Positions 8,643 through 20,269 are shown, numbered from the stretch's first letter. The stretch is 64,000 nucleotides of DNA from Symsagittifera roscoffensis (GCF_963678635.1 NC_087063.1:55953504-56017503), one strand, 5' to 3'. The notes: a model not told the origin generated them from the sequence alone. Numbers and translations: made by a program.

Positions 8643-9490
8643 AAGAGAAAGACGACTTACACAGAATTCTGATGGAGGTGGAACGGTTGCTGGGACCCTC
8701 AGGGTATCGGACCCAAAGGAGCATAGTGAGAACCCATGGGGAGTATCCTTGCCACTGCTTGGCGCAGACGTTGTGGTACCCCAAACGCGGGAATCTGATG
8801 CTAGTATGGGACGTGGAGGAGTTGTACTCTACGGGGTTGCCCGATCAGAATCAACAATTGTCAATCGTGGTGGTTAGTGCCATGCTGGTAGTGAGATGGT
8901 TGGAGGCTAACGCGAACACGAGTGAACAGGAGACGGCCGTGCCGACTCCTGAGCAGCTGAGCAACGTGAAGATGAGTCGTGAATTGGATCTTTTCAGAAC
9001 CACCTGCAGGGTTCTGAGAATACCTAAAGCCATTGAAAGAATATGGTCAAGGCAAAGATTGATGCCTTGGTTCCGTGCAGTGATGACATCATGGATGTAT
9101 GAACGCGCGAAGCGTCACATGTCGAGGAACACGGAAGCCTATCAATCTTTCCAGCTAGATATAGGACCGGGAGCCTATAAGAGAGCATTCCTGACGCACA
9201 GAAACGCGGTCACCACGGCGGTGAAGCGGGTAGCTGGAGCGCCTTGTGTAACTGAAGATGAGAAGAAAGAGGTCTTAAGAGCTGACCTAGAAAGAAATGT
9301 GAGCCTATGTCTTCACAACAGCTTTTACAGGAACCGGGAGCAAAAGGTGAATGTGGACTTGCTACCTTGTTGCAAACCGAGGCTGTTGGAACAGGAGAGT
9401 TGGGGCACGGCCCGCAACTCCATGGACATGTTGGAGAAAGTATTAGAAGACAGCGAAGCTGAAGACCAGGATGGAGAAGCGATGGAGTGA
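8643..9490 (+). CDS. ORF9: C-terminal segment of the giant protein
   Basis: Open from the codons AIEEKDDLHR just after the previous stop; the ATG at 8672 lies inside and gives 272 residues. It contains helices, a central Arg/Trp-rich part (ERIWSRQRLMPWFRAVM) and an acidic terminus (EDSEAEDQDGEAME) before TGA 9488-9490. I recognise no domain. Downstream the sequence turns AT-rich and has no coding frame, so this is the natural end of the block. Confidence 0.5.
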
Positions 9491-9636
9491 AGATTATGAA
9501 CGAAGAGAACAAGTGAGGACGTGAGCAAAGAAGAGAAGAGAAGGAGAAAAAAAACTTGATTGTCTTTGTGTGTTAAAACTTGAACCAATCAACCAAGTTT
9601 TGATTATTGAACTTGTTAAACTTTTTGTTTTGATTT

Positions 9637-9655
9637 AGTTTGGTCAAACCAAACT
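9637..9655 (+). other. Perfect 8-bp stem-loop 3' of the giant ORF
   Basis: AGTTTGGT (9637-9644), loop CAA, ACCAAACT (9648-9655). It sits 150 bases after the stop codon, so it would be in the 3' UTR of a transcript of the block. Confidence 0.55.
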
Positions 9656-9795
9656 TTGAAAAATGTTACAATTGTTAAAATTGTTGAAAGAGAATTTTAG
9701 TTATACTATTTATGTATATATATAGAACATAGGTGAGTATATTTACCTATTTAAACACGATTGAAGTTTTTAACCTGTGTAAGACACAATTTCAC

Positions 9796-9870
9796 TGTGT
9801 GGCGACATGGTAAGATTGAGTAAACTCGCTCGAGAAGGGTGAGTAACTCAATAACTTTCCTAGCCACACA
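9796..9870 (+). other. Nested three-stem RNA-like structure
   Basis: The outer stem is TGTGTGGC (9796-9803) with GCCACACA (9863-9870). The middle stem is ATTGAGT (9815-9821) with ACTCAAT (9846-9852). The inner stem is ACTCGC (9823-9828) with a GTGAGT-type partner (to 9844), with one G-U pair, closing a loop of about 10 bases. Three coaxial, correctly nested stems in 75 bases are unlikely by chance in this AT-rich sequence. It could act as a 3' UTR or cis-replication element. The function is unknown. Confidence 0.55.
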
Positions 9871-9953
9871 TTTTCTTAGTTTTAATATAGAAAGGACCGC
9901 ATAAATAATTGATTATACTTGGTGAGTGATGTTAAGTTAATTTTAACGGGTGC

Positions 9954-10287
9954 GTGGACGTGCCACGTCCCACTTTTTAATCACAAAGAGCGAGAAGAAG
10001 TTTTATGGCAAGACGACCTAAGTAGTCAGAAAAGAAATTTTATCTAGGACACTCCTCATGGTGCGAATTTTGTGAAAATGTTGAAAGGCAGTGAAATGTA
10101 GTATGATGCCATTTGTGAACACGTAGTGAGTTGAGGTGGAGTAGATAAATTTCAATTTTTTATGCGATTTGTAAGATTGATTACAGAGAACTGGAACACT
10201 ACTTGACGATAACCCGGTGTTATGCGATCAATAGGGACATTGATGGGGACTTGTCCGGGGAGTATGTGCCATTCTGCCAGATGGCAC
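9954..10287 (+). other. Two further stem-loops in the 3' flank
   Basis: GTGGACG at 9954-9960 pairs with CGTCCCAC to 9973, with one bulged C. GTGCCAT (10266-10272) pairs perfectly with ATGGCAC (10281-10287). Nothing coding lies between them. Confidence 0.45.
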
Positions 10288-11340
10288 AGCGCAACCTTCC
10301 GGCGACACGAAAGAAGATGAATAAAGGCCTTATTAAAGAAAAAGTATTGCGAAGGAGGGTAGGAATATTCTAGAATTTTTATTTTCAAAATTTCGATTGA
10401 AGAGTGGATATTTCTCAGAAATACAAAAAAGACGGCCATTTTGACGAAAAACGACGAAAAAAAGAACAACGACAAATATTGTGGAAAACGATCGCACAAG
10501 AGACGAGAAATACGAAGCCTCTTATCGTGGCAACAACACACGATAAGACTCTTAGCAGCGGAAATTGGTGGAGAAGGAAGCTTCAGTGGGGAAGGAATAT
10601 TCCACGGAACCCTCCCGTGCCACAAATTGGAAGAGGTAAGAACGTTAACTCAGGAAGATAACGGGAGGGGAGGCTTGGTCCCCCAGAGACTGTTTTATTT
10701 GAAGGGACTATATTTAAAACTAACTTTGTAGCTACTTGGATGTCGTAGAAGTCTGAATTAACAACGGTATAATTTGATATTTTAGAATATGAGTAGCTAG
10801 AAAGAGGAAAGGGTCAATCCATCTCCAATGGATTTAAAATAGAACTGTCACACAAAAACATGTTAAAATAGGTTGTTCGAGCCGTGTTTCTAATGACAAT
10901 CACGTAGTCTGAGGATCCGAGACTCAACTATGTGGTTTTGTTCGCATGTAAACGAAAGCTGATCAAAAGTCGTTTGACTGATGGCCTAAAAATAGTAACT
11001 TTTTTCTTAGCCCTAAACAGACCAGAAAATTAACTGGCAAGGTCGAGACGGTGAAAAACGAGTAGGATTAAGGTAACTGACGCCTGCCAGTCGTTAATAG
11101 GTACCTTTTCTACGCTCCGTCGCTGTGTAGTATTTGGGCGAATGTTACAAGCATGATTTCTCACCCTCTACCGTCGGCTTTTTTTTTCGAGATTCGCCAA
11201 TTCTATTGCCATTGGCTAATTTCCGATTTGAAGCTTCATTGTTTACACTTGTTGAGCAATTTTTGAGTTTAGTTTTCTATCCGACGAGTGCGCTTCAAAT
11301 AGACCTAATTTTAGTGACAGTAAACATACTGTCAAACGTT
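10288..11340. other. No supported gene
   Basis: Short ORFs on both strands here are low-complexity and lack ATG-led or homologous features. One perfect 8-bp hairpin with a 4-base loop lies at 11315-11334 (TGACAGTA, AACA, TACTGTCA). The composition is mixed and the origin of the stretch is unclear. Confidence 0.35.
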
Positions 11341-11349
11341 TAAACTGGC

Positions 11350-11798
11350 TTAACCTCGCTGTTTGAATGTCTCGATAGAGAGTCCCCTAAACCAATTTTT
11401 GCCCCCTGGCATAAGTTCTACCTCGAAGTCGAACAGTATTTGTCGATCGAACCATCGTGTTGGCCGGCTGAAAATTGTCTTATTCTTCCTGTTAGTGCCG
11501 TTCAAAAACGTAAGTAGCGCCTTATGATCTGTTACTACTTGGAATTTTCGCCCCAACACATAATTCCGAAAATATTCCGCTCCCCACACGACCGCGAGCA
11601 TTTCTAGTTCGTTGTTCAATAGCGTTTTTCGGCGTCATTCAAATAACGTGATTCAAAAGAATTTGGTCTCCAGTCCTCAGTACTTAGTTGCTCTAGTACT
11701 GCCGCCAGTCCATTATGAATTCCGTCGCACACTATCCTAATATCTTTATGCACATCAAAATGCCTAAGTTTAACTATGTTGGCTACCTGTCGTTTCAA
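11350..11798 (-). pseudogene. pol: RNase H region of Ty3 remnant 1
   Basis: RHFDVHKDIRIVCDGIHNGL carries the first catalytic Asp but has Gly where the other copy has Ala. NELEMLAVVWGAEYFRNYV and VVTDHKALLTF are the characteristic Ty3 RNase H motifs. The frame changes at about 11395 within a run of A/T, where the alternate frame gives the expected LSRH motif. Coding similarity then ends. Confidence 0.75.
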
Positions 11799-11828
11799 AT
11801 TTTCAAATGCGTCCCGGCACTCCGTTGT

Positions 11829-12550
11829 CTAGGTATACTCGTTTTTTCGGCTTAGTAGTGGTCTTAGCGGTGCTGACAATTCCGCATTAGTCTCACGTCC
11901 AAGCCACTCGCATTCCTGTTTCGCGAAGTTACACTTCGTTACTTTCAATGACATGTTTTCCTTATCTATCTTTCTAAAAATTTTCTCCTCGGTTGCTATA
12001 TGTTCGATTTCCGATCCTTTTGTAACGACTAAAATGTCGTCAATGAATGCATGTGATTGCGGATTTTCCAAAAAAATGAAATCCATTAACCGTTGGAATT
12101 CAGCCGGCATTGTGGTCAAGCCGTAAAATCCGGTTTTGAAACTTTACGTTCAGGTTGAGCGTCCGCCAACCGAAGAAAAATTACAATGTACGCTAGTATC
12201 TTGACTTAGTGGCAACTGTCCGTATGCTATGTGAGGTCCATAGCATAGAAGAACATTTCACCCGACTTATTTCCCTTTCTTGTTTGACCGACGGCGTCCA
12301 TTAGCTCTTCGATATTCGGCATTTGGTACTTGTTTGTATGTACTTGCTGGTTTAATTCACGTACCTCCAGTGCCAAATTTACCGACCCGTCTTTCTTCAC
12401 GGTGATTACAATCGGTAATACAAAGTTTTTCTCGGAACAGTCTTCCAGACGTTCTATGTGCCCCGGTTTAATTAATTTATCGATTTCCCCGTCGACCTTA
12501 TCTTGCAACGTTATTAGCACTCTTCGTACTTTTTGTTGTATCGCAATCAA
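11829..12550 (-). pseudogene. pol: reverse transcriptase region of Ty3 remnant 1
   Basis: Two frames give the fingers and palm. FVLPIVITVKKDGSVNLAL (12.4 kb) is the motif-1/2 region. MTTMPAEFQRLMDFIF with HAFIDDILVVTKG (about 12.0-12.1 kb) contains the FIDD form of the catalytic YxDD box, which is intact. A frame break near 12120-12230 separates them. ECEWLGR marks the start of the thumb. Confidence 0.75.
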
Positions 12551-13080
12551 GTTATTAAAAATACAGCTTGAACCTTATAATTACGGATCTTCCTCAACCG
12601 TTCAAATAGGTTACAAAATAGCTTACTGAAATAGTCCTGCCACTTTTCCAATTGACTTTCTCCTTCATCCCCGAATGTCTCCTGTATTGACATCACTTCT
12701 TGGCCCGGCTTCCTCTGCACTAACTGCAATACTAAGTGGGACATCAAATCTCTCCCGGTGATAGATGGGCGAGCTCCTCCAATTATCTTTAGCACGGCTG
12801 ATGTACTCCAACCAATCGATGCCAGCTCCACCTTCATCGTTCCCAGTAAGTTGATTGGGTTATTCCCATAGTCCCGAAACTCTTGGTCATGCGCTTTGAC
12901 CTCCTGCAATTTTATGCCTGCGGCGCCCAGTGTTCTTCGAAGTTCGTTGATGGTGAATATGGAAATGGGCGAGCCGCTGTCGATCCACACACTGGTTTTT
13001 TGTCCGTTTATCATGATGGGTAGTTTCGCCTCCGCTACTCGTAGTTCAGTATGATTTATCGTTCTCACAGCCATCGCCAT
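12547..13080 (-). pseudogene. pol: aspartic protease region of Ty3 remnant 1
   Basis: 177 codons with the retropepsin active-site motif WIDSGSPISIFT (about residues 32-43), preceded by a strand (LPIMINGQK) and followed by the expected flap and ITGRDLM motif. The motif is intact here, whereas the sense copy has Asn in place of the first Ser. The frame ends at the junction with reverse transcriptase (RKIRNYKVQA…), where the sense copy continues. Confidence 0.75.
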
Positions 13081-13114
13081 ATAATTCCCCCCTCGAACTA
13101 TCGGAATCCCATGA

Positions 13115-13999
13115 TCAGTTCCGCTTTTCTGCCGTCAGATTTACCAGTCTCATTGAGTTTTCGTGATGCGATTCTTCGTCATCCGTTTCTTCCGACTTGA
13201 CTCGTTCCTGGTTCGCTTGCCCCTGGATAACTCCGACCGACGAATTGCCTTGATTACTTCTATAACTGCCCCGAATCGCTCCCATCGGCTCCGACCTGAT
13301 ACTAATTCCACCGCCTCCGGTACTACTCGACGCTGTGCCTGCGGTTGTAACGTAGGGTTTAGCGTACTTATTTCCTCGTTCGTACGATAAAGCTATCCTG
13401 TACGCCTCTTCCGGAGTTTTTGTGGCCGACATTTGTCTTGTACGTCGCAATTTGTCATTTTGAAAATGAAGACGTCACACAGCACAACACTCTCGACTCC
13501 AGTGTCCCAAATGCACATCGCGCTGCTAATCCACTAAGAACAGCATGTAACTGCTCCAATGATTCCCCGATTCTTTGCGTTCTAGATAATAACTGGAACA
13601 CTTCGTAGGTTTCGTTCAACTCCTTTTTAAATTCCCCTTCCATAGCATCGACGACCCTCGGGTAGCGTGGTTCTCCTAACTCCAAATGTGGTCATCGTTT
13701 ATGCAACTCCTCCTGTCCGGTTTCGCCCAAGTAAAGGTATAGGTTCGAAAGTAGGGTTTGTTCCGCCGCCAATCTGTTTTTCCGTCCACATCTTCCGGTA
13801 AAGCCGCTATCTGCGATGCGTTCAACGATTCCGCGAAGTAATGGTTCGTCGGGTTTATAGAGTGTTTCGCGACCATTCCCCATTGGAAGCGATTTAGCCA
13901 AAAATCCCACAACATGGGGGGTTCCGTATGTTTTGCCGGCTAAAATGAAACAATTCCAAGTAGGTTTTTTCGCCCACTTGCGCCTGCTAACTGCGCCAT
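13115..13999 (-). pseudogene. gag: gag of Ty3 remnant 1
   Basis: The start codon (complement of 13997-13999) has its A in the LTR and its TG in the primer-binding site, as in the element at 26 kb. A TAG interrupts the frame at about residue 18, where the other copy has Trp. After it come FWLNRFQWGMVAKHS and further matches in several frames, including ETYEV-FQLLSR and the basic region with SYERGNKYAKP at about 13380-13410. Capsid-type protein of an LTR element; multiple frame breaks. Confidence 0.65.
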
Positions 14000-14929
14000 G
14001 TTGAAAATACTAATTCGATATTTGAATTAAGAGAATAGATAGGGAGACAACTGATTTAAGTAAGATCAAACGAGACAATGTTTTAGGTGAAATCCGAAGG
14101 TGGCACACAATCCGAAGGCCAAACACCTGCTACTGAAATGAAACGAAATGATTGACAAAAGGATCTGTCTTGAACTAAACAGACTTGGATCACTGATTTA
14201 GCATTATGACACCGTAAAAAAACCAGTTGACGTTCTAACTTCTGCATTGACGTTCTAATTTCTGTCGCCAAAACAAAAAAATTGAAAAATGTTTCAGAAT
14301 TGTTTATAGGGAAAAGTACACATAACCAATTTGATAAATTTGGCATGAATATTGTGTTGCACTTGCACGAAGCATTACGGGTAAAAACACCCGGCTCAAA
14401 AACTATTCTTTTTTTAATTATAACAATAAGTAAGTTGGCCCACGTCACATGAAAGCTTGAAAATCTCAAAGAAAGAAAACATTTTCGACCCTACGATTCA
14501 AAGTTGACCACAAATAAAAACCACAGTAACTAAATTGAAATGATTTCTGAAGTCTTTTTTATTGAAAGAAGTAAAACATTAATTGGGTTCTGTTAATCAA
14601 GAAATGAAAAAAAACTAGGTGGGATTCGATACAGATGAATAGATTCTGATTATGCAGGTAAAAAAACCTCCAATAAAAGCAAAAGTTCTATCAATTAATA
14701 CTGCAAGTTGGATACCCATGATTACAATTATCTCGCAAATGAGCAAAAAGCTCATTAGTAAAATTCAACCAGACAGTTATTGGAACTTGGTTTTCATCTG
14801 AGCAAAACGGAAATTTTGTAATGAATCTCAACATCGTCTAGATAATGTCACTTTTGCTACCTATTACCTATTAAACTCAAAAAATTTGCACTTTTCATGC
14901 TATTTTGTTTCAGGAAATCTATCAGTTTG

Positions 14930-17900
14930 ATATTTATTTGGCGCGTGGGGGTTGACATTCACAAAAAAAAAATCACAAATTAAAAAAAATTCATTTTATT
15001 TATTACATTCATTTTTTCATGTTATTACTGCTCCATAGACCTTAAAAGACAGTCGGAACAATCAGTGCTTCGTCCCGATGCGAAAAGTCTTCTGTTGCTT
15101 TCTACGCTTTTGACGACGATGCAATTGATGTGCCCATTATTCAACTGAAATATACTCAAAAATACGAAATCGTGTGTAATCTAGTAGAAAAATTTCTTGT
15201 CGATGCTTCTCAATTTTTGCTTTTTATGCTGAATTATGATGCGGAAAATGAATAACAAGACGGTTCGTTTCATTGCAAAGAAACCAAATACTCCGACTGA
15301 CTTTTAAATGTTCTTGAAATTTTTTTTGGATATTCACAAATTATGCATTTTAAACTGATAAAATCAAAAATGAACAAAAAATTTTAAGTCGTATAAGAAT
15401 TTCAAAATCAAAGTTGTTTATTAAACTTAGAACGATTTAGTAGTTCGGGATAACTCGTATCACTTAAAAAATGGCGTTACGTTTCAGCATCACAGTAAAA
15501 AACGAGCAGTTTGGAAATATTTGGTTCAGGATGACCAGACAGTCAACTAAAGACAATGTTAACAGCAACCCCAACCTTTCCACTGGTGGGGGCCCTGTAG
15601 GTCCAGCAATTGGGACCCAAATGAGGAAATACTTTTCTTAAAATTGATTTGAATAGAAAAACGACACCAAATTTAAATGGTCCTCACTTCCTTCGAAAGT
15701 AGGAACAAGAATAAGTTGGTTTACAATTTAATTGTGGTTTCTGCTATTCGCAGAGGACATATGAAGAAAAACTGTTCAGCCTTTTTAAGCTTAATCAGTT
15801 TCTCTTTTACTCCACAATCCAGACTTAGTTTTTATTTTTACCGAAGCCCCTGTACGTACTATCTTTGCCATGGCAGGGGATCAATCTTTCGAGCTGACAA
15901 ATTTAAAGTGAAAGCATTACTACTAAGCAAGGTTCCTCTCTGTCAAAGTTAACAAGCTGCTTTACAAAATGCTGAGAAGGTTCCGAGCAATGCAGTCGGA
16001 GGAAAATTACAAAAACAAAATATTGTTTTTAAATTGAAAAAAGGTATTTTAAAGTTCATATGTAATTGAATTGGATGAAAACAGTAAGAGAGAGCGACAT
16101 TTTTTATTAATGTTAAATTAAAATGCTGAAACTCTAACAGAATTTCAGCTGGGAGAGCAACTTCTCAGCCACCTTCATCTTATTTAGTCCAAATCGCGAT
16201 TTTTTGCAAAACATTTTCTATTGACCAAAGTATTAATTGCTTTAAAAAACAAACCCTTAAGAATTGCATGCTTTAATACCGCGTTTTAATATTCAATTTG
16301 TGATGATGCATGCGTTTCTTCGAACAGACAATTTATTGCCATTTTTTTCTTGTAAAGTGTTGTTTGGACCAATAAACTCGCCTCCAATCAATTTGGACTA
16401 ATTTACGAGCTTAATCTTTAGACGCGTACGGTACGCGTTAAGTAAAATTGCTAAATTATGGCAAAATCGTTAACCAAGTTGAACAAAATGGCCACATTGT
16501 TCAATTTGGTTTATGAATACGCATAATTTAGCAATTTTACTAACGCGTACCGTGCACGTAAGAAAATTTAAGCTCAGAAATTATTCCAAATTGATTGGAA
16601 GTGAATTTGCTGGTCCATATAACGCTTTAAAACAGAATAAATGGCAATGAGTTAGTTTTTTGTTAGAAGGAACAACTGCATAATCATTAAAAAATATTTG
16701 TTCAAATTGAATACTAAAACTTGGTATTAAAGCATGCAATTCTTCATGATATTTTTAAAAAGCGTTTAATACTTCAATTCGTCAATATAAATTGGTTATG
16801 CAAATTTTCAGCTTCTGGTCTTAATAAGATGAAAGTGACTGAGATGCTGATCTCCCAGCTGAAATTCTTTTAGAGTTTCTTTATTATAAAAAATATCGCT
16901 CTCTCTTACTGTTTTCACCCACTTCAATTGCATTTGAACTTGAATGAAAAAGTCAAAAAAACTGCATTTTTTTCAATTTCAAAATAATATTATTTTTTGA
17001 AGTTTTTCTTCAACTAAATTGTTTGGAACCTTCTCTGCTACGTGCACAGCAACTGGATACCTTTGATTGAGAGGGATTTAGCTTAAAGATGAGGCTTCCT
17101 TTTTAAGATTGTCAGGTCGAGCTGTTGATTCCCTGCCATAGCAAGTAAGTAATTACAGACGACCTGCTGCTTGACCTATAGCTCCATGTCTATCATAAAA
17201 CGCACCAACTTTGACTGCATCAGTAGCACCAAGTAATGTTTTTGCACGCGAGACAAAAAGCCGGGAGTCGCGAAGGAAGGGCTTCAGTCAAAATAATAAC
17301 TCAGTCTCGAATGTGGAATTAAACAGAAACGAACTATGCTTAGATAGGCTGAACAGATTTTCTTCAAGCGTCCTCTGCGAATCGCAGAAACCCAAATTAA
17401 GTTCTAGACCAATTTATTCTTGTTCCTACTTTCGAAGAAAGTGAGGAATATTTAATTTTGGTGTCGTTTTTTTATTCAGACCATTTTTAAAAAGCGTCTT
17501 TACTCATTTGGTTTACGATTGCAGGACCTACAGTGTCCCCACCAGTGGAAAGGTTGGGGTCGCGCTTAACATTGTCTTTACTTGACTGTCTGATCGTTCT
17601 GAACCAAATATTTCAAACTGCTCGGTTTTTACTGTGATGCTGAAGCGTAACGCCATTTTTCAAGCGTTACGAGGTACCCCGAACTACTAAATGGTTCTAA
17701 GCTCAATAAACAGTTTTGATTTTAAAATTCAAGTACGACTTAAAATACGGTTTAAAATGCATAGTTTGTCAATATCCAAAAAAAATTTCAAGAACATTCA
17801 AAAGTCAGTCGGAGTTTTTGGTGCTTTGCAATAATATGAGCTGTTTGTTATTCAGTTTCCGCATCAAAATTCAGCATAGTTTCCTGCGTAGAAGCAAAAC

Positions 17901-18195
17901 AAGAAGCATCAACTAGAAATTTTTCTACTAGATCACAAACCGACTTCGTGCTTTTGAGTAATTTTCAGTTGAATAATGGGGCATTTCAACTGCATCCTCG
18001 TCAAATGCGTAGAAAGCAAAAGAAGACTTTTAATATCGGGGCGAAGCACTGATTGCTTCGACAGTCTTTTCAGGTCTATGGAGCAGTACTAATAACATAA
18101 ATGTAACTAAATGTAAAAAAAAAGAAACAAATTTTCAATTTAATTTGAGAATTTTTATGAAAATCATCGCCCCACACGCCATATAAAGTACAAAA
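14930..18195. repeat. Imperfect 3.3-kb palindrome (long inverted repeat)
   Basis: The left arm (about 14930-16490) is the reverse complement of the right arm (about 16495-18195). Matched landmarks run outside to inside: GGCGCGTGGGG at 14940 with CCCCACACGCC at 18170; CTCCATAGACC at 15031 with GGTCTATGGAG at 18075; CCAACCTTTCCACTGGTGG at 15575 with its complement at 17545; CGAAAGTAGGAACAAGAATA at 15694 with its complement near 17420; and GAGCTTAA at 16408 with TTAAGCTC at 16568. The centre is at AATGGCCACATT (about 16486-16497), so there is essentially no spacer. The arms differ by many substitutions and small indels, so it is old. No coding frame is supported in either arm. It could be a foldback transposon or an inverted duplication. 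Confidence 0.8.
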
Positions 18196-18580
18196 AAATA
18201 GTTTTTGTTCCTTGTAACACATCAATTATGGCAAATAAGCTTCGTTCAACCAATTTGGAACGATTTATAATACGGATTAAATCTTCGCTTACGCGTTAAT
18301 AGCGCCAAATATATCGCGCGTTAATTGTCCCAAATTGGCGAAAATGACAACGGTGAAATATCTTTTTAAATTTAAGCTCAAGACTCCAAACACTTTGAAT
18401 GATATAACCAATTCTGTCAAAATGGCTTGTTAAAAAGTTTTAAAATTCTCTGATGAAAAAAAACCACTCCGAGAAAAAATACTCCGTTACTTTCGTTACG
18501 AAAGTCGGAACAATAAAGATAGCGCTTTTGAATACTATAATTTTGATTAGACGGTTGCTGCTCTCTGATATGATACAATT
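18196..18580. other. AT-rich spacer with a dispersed 20-base motif
   Basis: No gene is seen. The motif CGCTTACGCGTTAATAGCGC at about 18287 recurs at about 24943, and ATTGTCCCAAATT recurs near 24690. An old dispersed repeat is therefore present in both places. Confidence 0.4.
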
Positions 18581-18939
18581 GGGGCGTTCGACAGTGCCGA
18601 AGTACAACAGTGCCAAAAATCGGGAAATTTTGAGAAAAAAAAACTAATCACAGTGTGTAATTAATCAAGAAAATCACTCCAATTTTGGCGTTAAAATGGG
18701 TGCAAATGCAAATAAAACAATTATTTTGGCGCCAAAATGTCTAAATTGCAAATTTTCGTGCTCAAAAGAACAAAGTGTCACATAAAATTGTACTCGATCG
18801 CCGTTTAATTTTTGATGGCTTTTAATATCTTCAAGTTTGTTCAATTTTTCGGCACTGTTGAAAAAAGTTTTACTTTTTGGCACTGTTGAACTAATTTTTT
18901 TTCGGCACTGTTGTACTTCGGCACTGTTGTGCTGCCCCC
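18581..18939. mobile_element. Small inverted-repeat element (MITE-like), about 360 bp
   Basis: The termini are inverted copies. The left one begins GGGGCGTTCG and then has ACAGTGCCGAAGTACAAC; the right one is the complement of GGGGCAGCACA followed by the same ACAGTGCCGAAGTACAAC core. The interior is AT-rich and non-coding. The target duplication is not clear. Terminal repeats of about 35 bp suggest a non-autonomous DNA transposon. Confidence 0.6.
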
Positions 18940-20269
18940 ATACACTCAATTGCAGAATGTATTAAAACTGCAGTCTCATCATTTGCAGCTTGTTATGCAA
19001 AACAACAGCTTCTCCAGTTCAAGTGAAATTGCTGAATCAAATCAGGTTATTCGTGTAATGAACATAAGTGTCCCAAATAAACCTTTTGTGCATTCAAAAA
19101 AATCAGAAAGAGATCTAATTAGACGCGTGCCCATTAAGCGAAGAATACTAAATTATAAAAACGCTACCGTAATGAGCAATTAAATTTTTACCGAGCCTTT
19201 TGAAATATCTTGGCATATTGAAGGAACACGTCATAACTGTTGATTGGTAAATAAGGCTTATTCTGGTAATGATTTCAATAGCTCTGTTCCTAATTTCGAA
19301 AATAAAATTGAAGAACTATTTCCCAAAACGATTGCAGAAAGTGCAGTTTGAATTTCCAGCAAAACTTTCAGCTCAAAACTGAAAACATAAAGAAAGTTTT
19401 GCTCAGTTTTCATATCAGGTATGACATATAAGTTAACATTTTGTGCTCAAATGTTTCTCAAAAAGATCATAAGCCACATTTTTGGCTGTTTTGCAAGATC
19501 TCCATTAAAGGAAATGATACGTAAGCTATTATTGCGGTAGAAGAAAAAATTAAGATATTTTGAATTTTCCTTGCTTGAGTTTTGAAAAATACTTTAATTA
19601 TTTGATCACATTGTTGAAATACAAGCAAACGCAAACAAAGCAACAAAGCTATCAATCAATCATTTAGAGACTAGAAACTTTCATTGGACTACAAGAACTA
19701 TTGCTGATTTTTGAGGCTTTCATTTCGAAACTTTTGGAAGGAGAAATTTAAAAATTTGTTGTTCAACTTTTATCGGGTAAAAAACTCGTATGTTCCGACG
19801 GCAGATTTTGGCCACTGAAATCAATTACAAAACTACTTTGAAAGACGCAATGCATTCAAACGCTAACGGTTAAGGTTGGACAGCAAAGGAGGACAACAAA
19901 AGTTGCTTAGTTTTTCACAAGAATCAATATGCTACAATTTTTACCTCAAATTTCTCAACCAAAAGCTTACCCCAAAAATGGGTCCTCATGGTTTTTTTTA
20001 ACTCATCAAGAGTTACGCTGAAAATAACAAGTTATTTGATGTGAAAAATTTATCAAAAGCCTCATACACGTCCCAACAAGGTTCTAGTTAAAATTTCAAA
20101 AAATTTGCTGAAAAGTTTGAATTTTGTGTCATGCCCAAGATTTTAATTTTTATATTTTTAAAATGAACTTTTTTGGCTATCAATGAAACGTAATTTCTCT
20201 TGTTACCGATTTTTGGAACTTGAACTTTTACTTTCCTAAAACTTTGCTGCGATGCATTAGAAAAATGGA
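18940..20269. other. No supported gene
   Basis: AT-rich. A 90-codon open stretch at about 18911-19183 has no ATG context, splice support or recognisable motif. Confidence 0.35.

Larger units (their letters stand above)
703..9490 (+). pseudogene. Giant intron-less SGNH-containing coding region, broken into nine ORFs
   Basis: Nine plus-strand ORFs cover almost every base from the ATG at 703 to the TGA at 9488-9490. Neighbours overlap or abut, and at several junctions the next frame is open and protein-like before the previous one stops. ORF3 and ORF4 are in the same frame and separated only by a TAG (3503-3505). The simplest reading is one ancestral protein of about 2,900 residues with about seven single-base frame changes and one nonsense codon. 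Order of parts: helical N-terminus, basic nuclear-signal-like stretch and coiled coil, SGNH-like domain 1, basic/polar linker, SGNH-like domain 2, then about 1,800 residues of unknown, mostly helical sequence with two acidic linkers. The region is visibly richer in G+C than its surroundings and shows no splice pattern, which suggests a mobile or horizontally acquired origin. No reverse transcriptase, integrase or transposase motif was seen. Whether the breaks are real or assembly indels is open. Confidence 0.6.
11341..14007 (-). mobile_element. Ty3/gypsy (mag-like) remnant 1, minus strand, lacks integrase
   Basis: Read on the minus strand it has gag, protease, reverse transcriptase and RNase H in the usual Ty3 order, closely similar throughout to the complete element at 26-32 kb. 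At the 5' side, TTTTCAACA at 14007-13999 matches the end of the other element's LTR and is followed by TGGCGCAGTT, a primer-binding site for a serine-type tRNA. LTR sequence beyond that is too diverged to bound. Coding similarity stops just after the RNase H to linker junction (…LSRH motif, about 11345). Integrase and the 3' LTR are absent, so this is a 3'-truncated copy that cannot move by itself. Confidence 0.8.

Noticed and set aside
10152-10625. 157-codon minus-strand ORF with a hydrophobic run
   Set aside because: The hydrophobic part comes from poly-A/T tracts; no conserved motif, and the overlapping plus-strand ORFs look equally random.
18911-19183. 90-codon open frame, possible exon
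   Set aside because: No ATG start, no motif, and it overlaps the end of an inverted-repeat element; open length is within chance for this composition.
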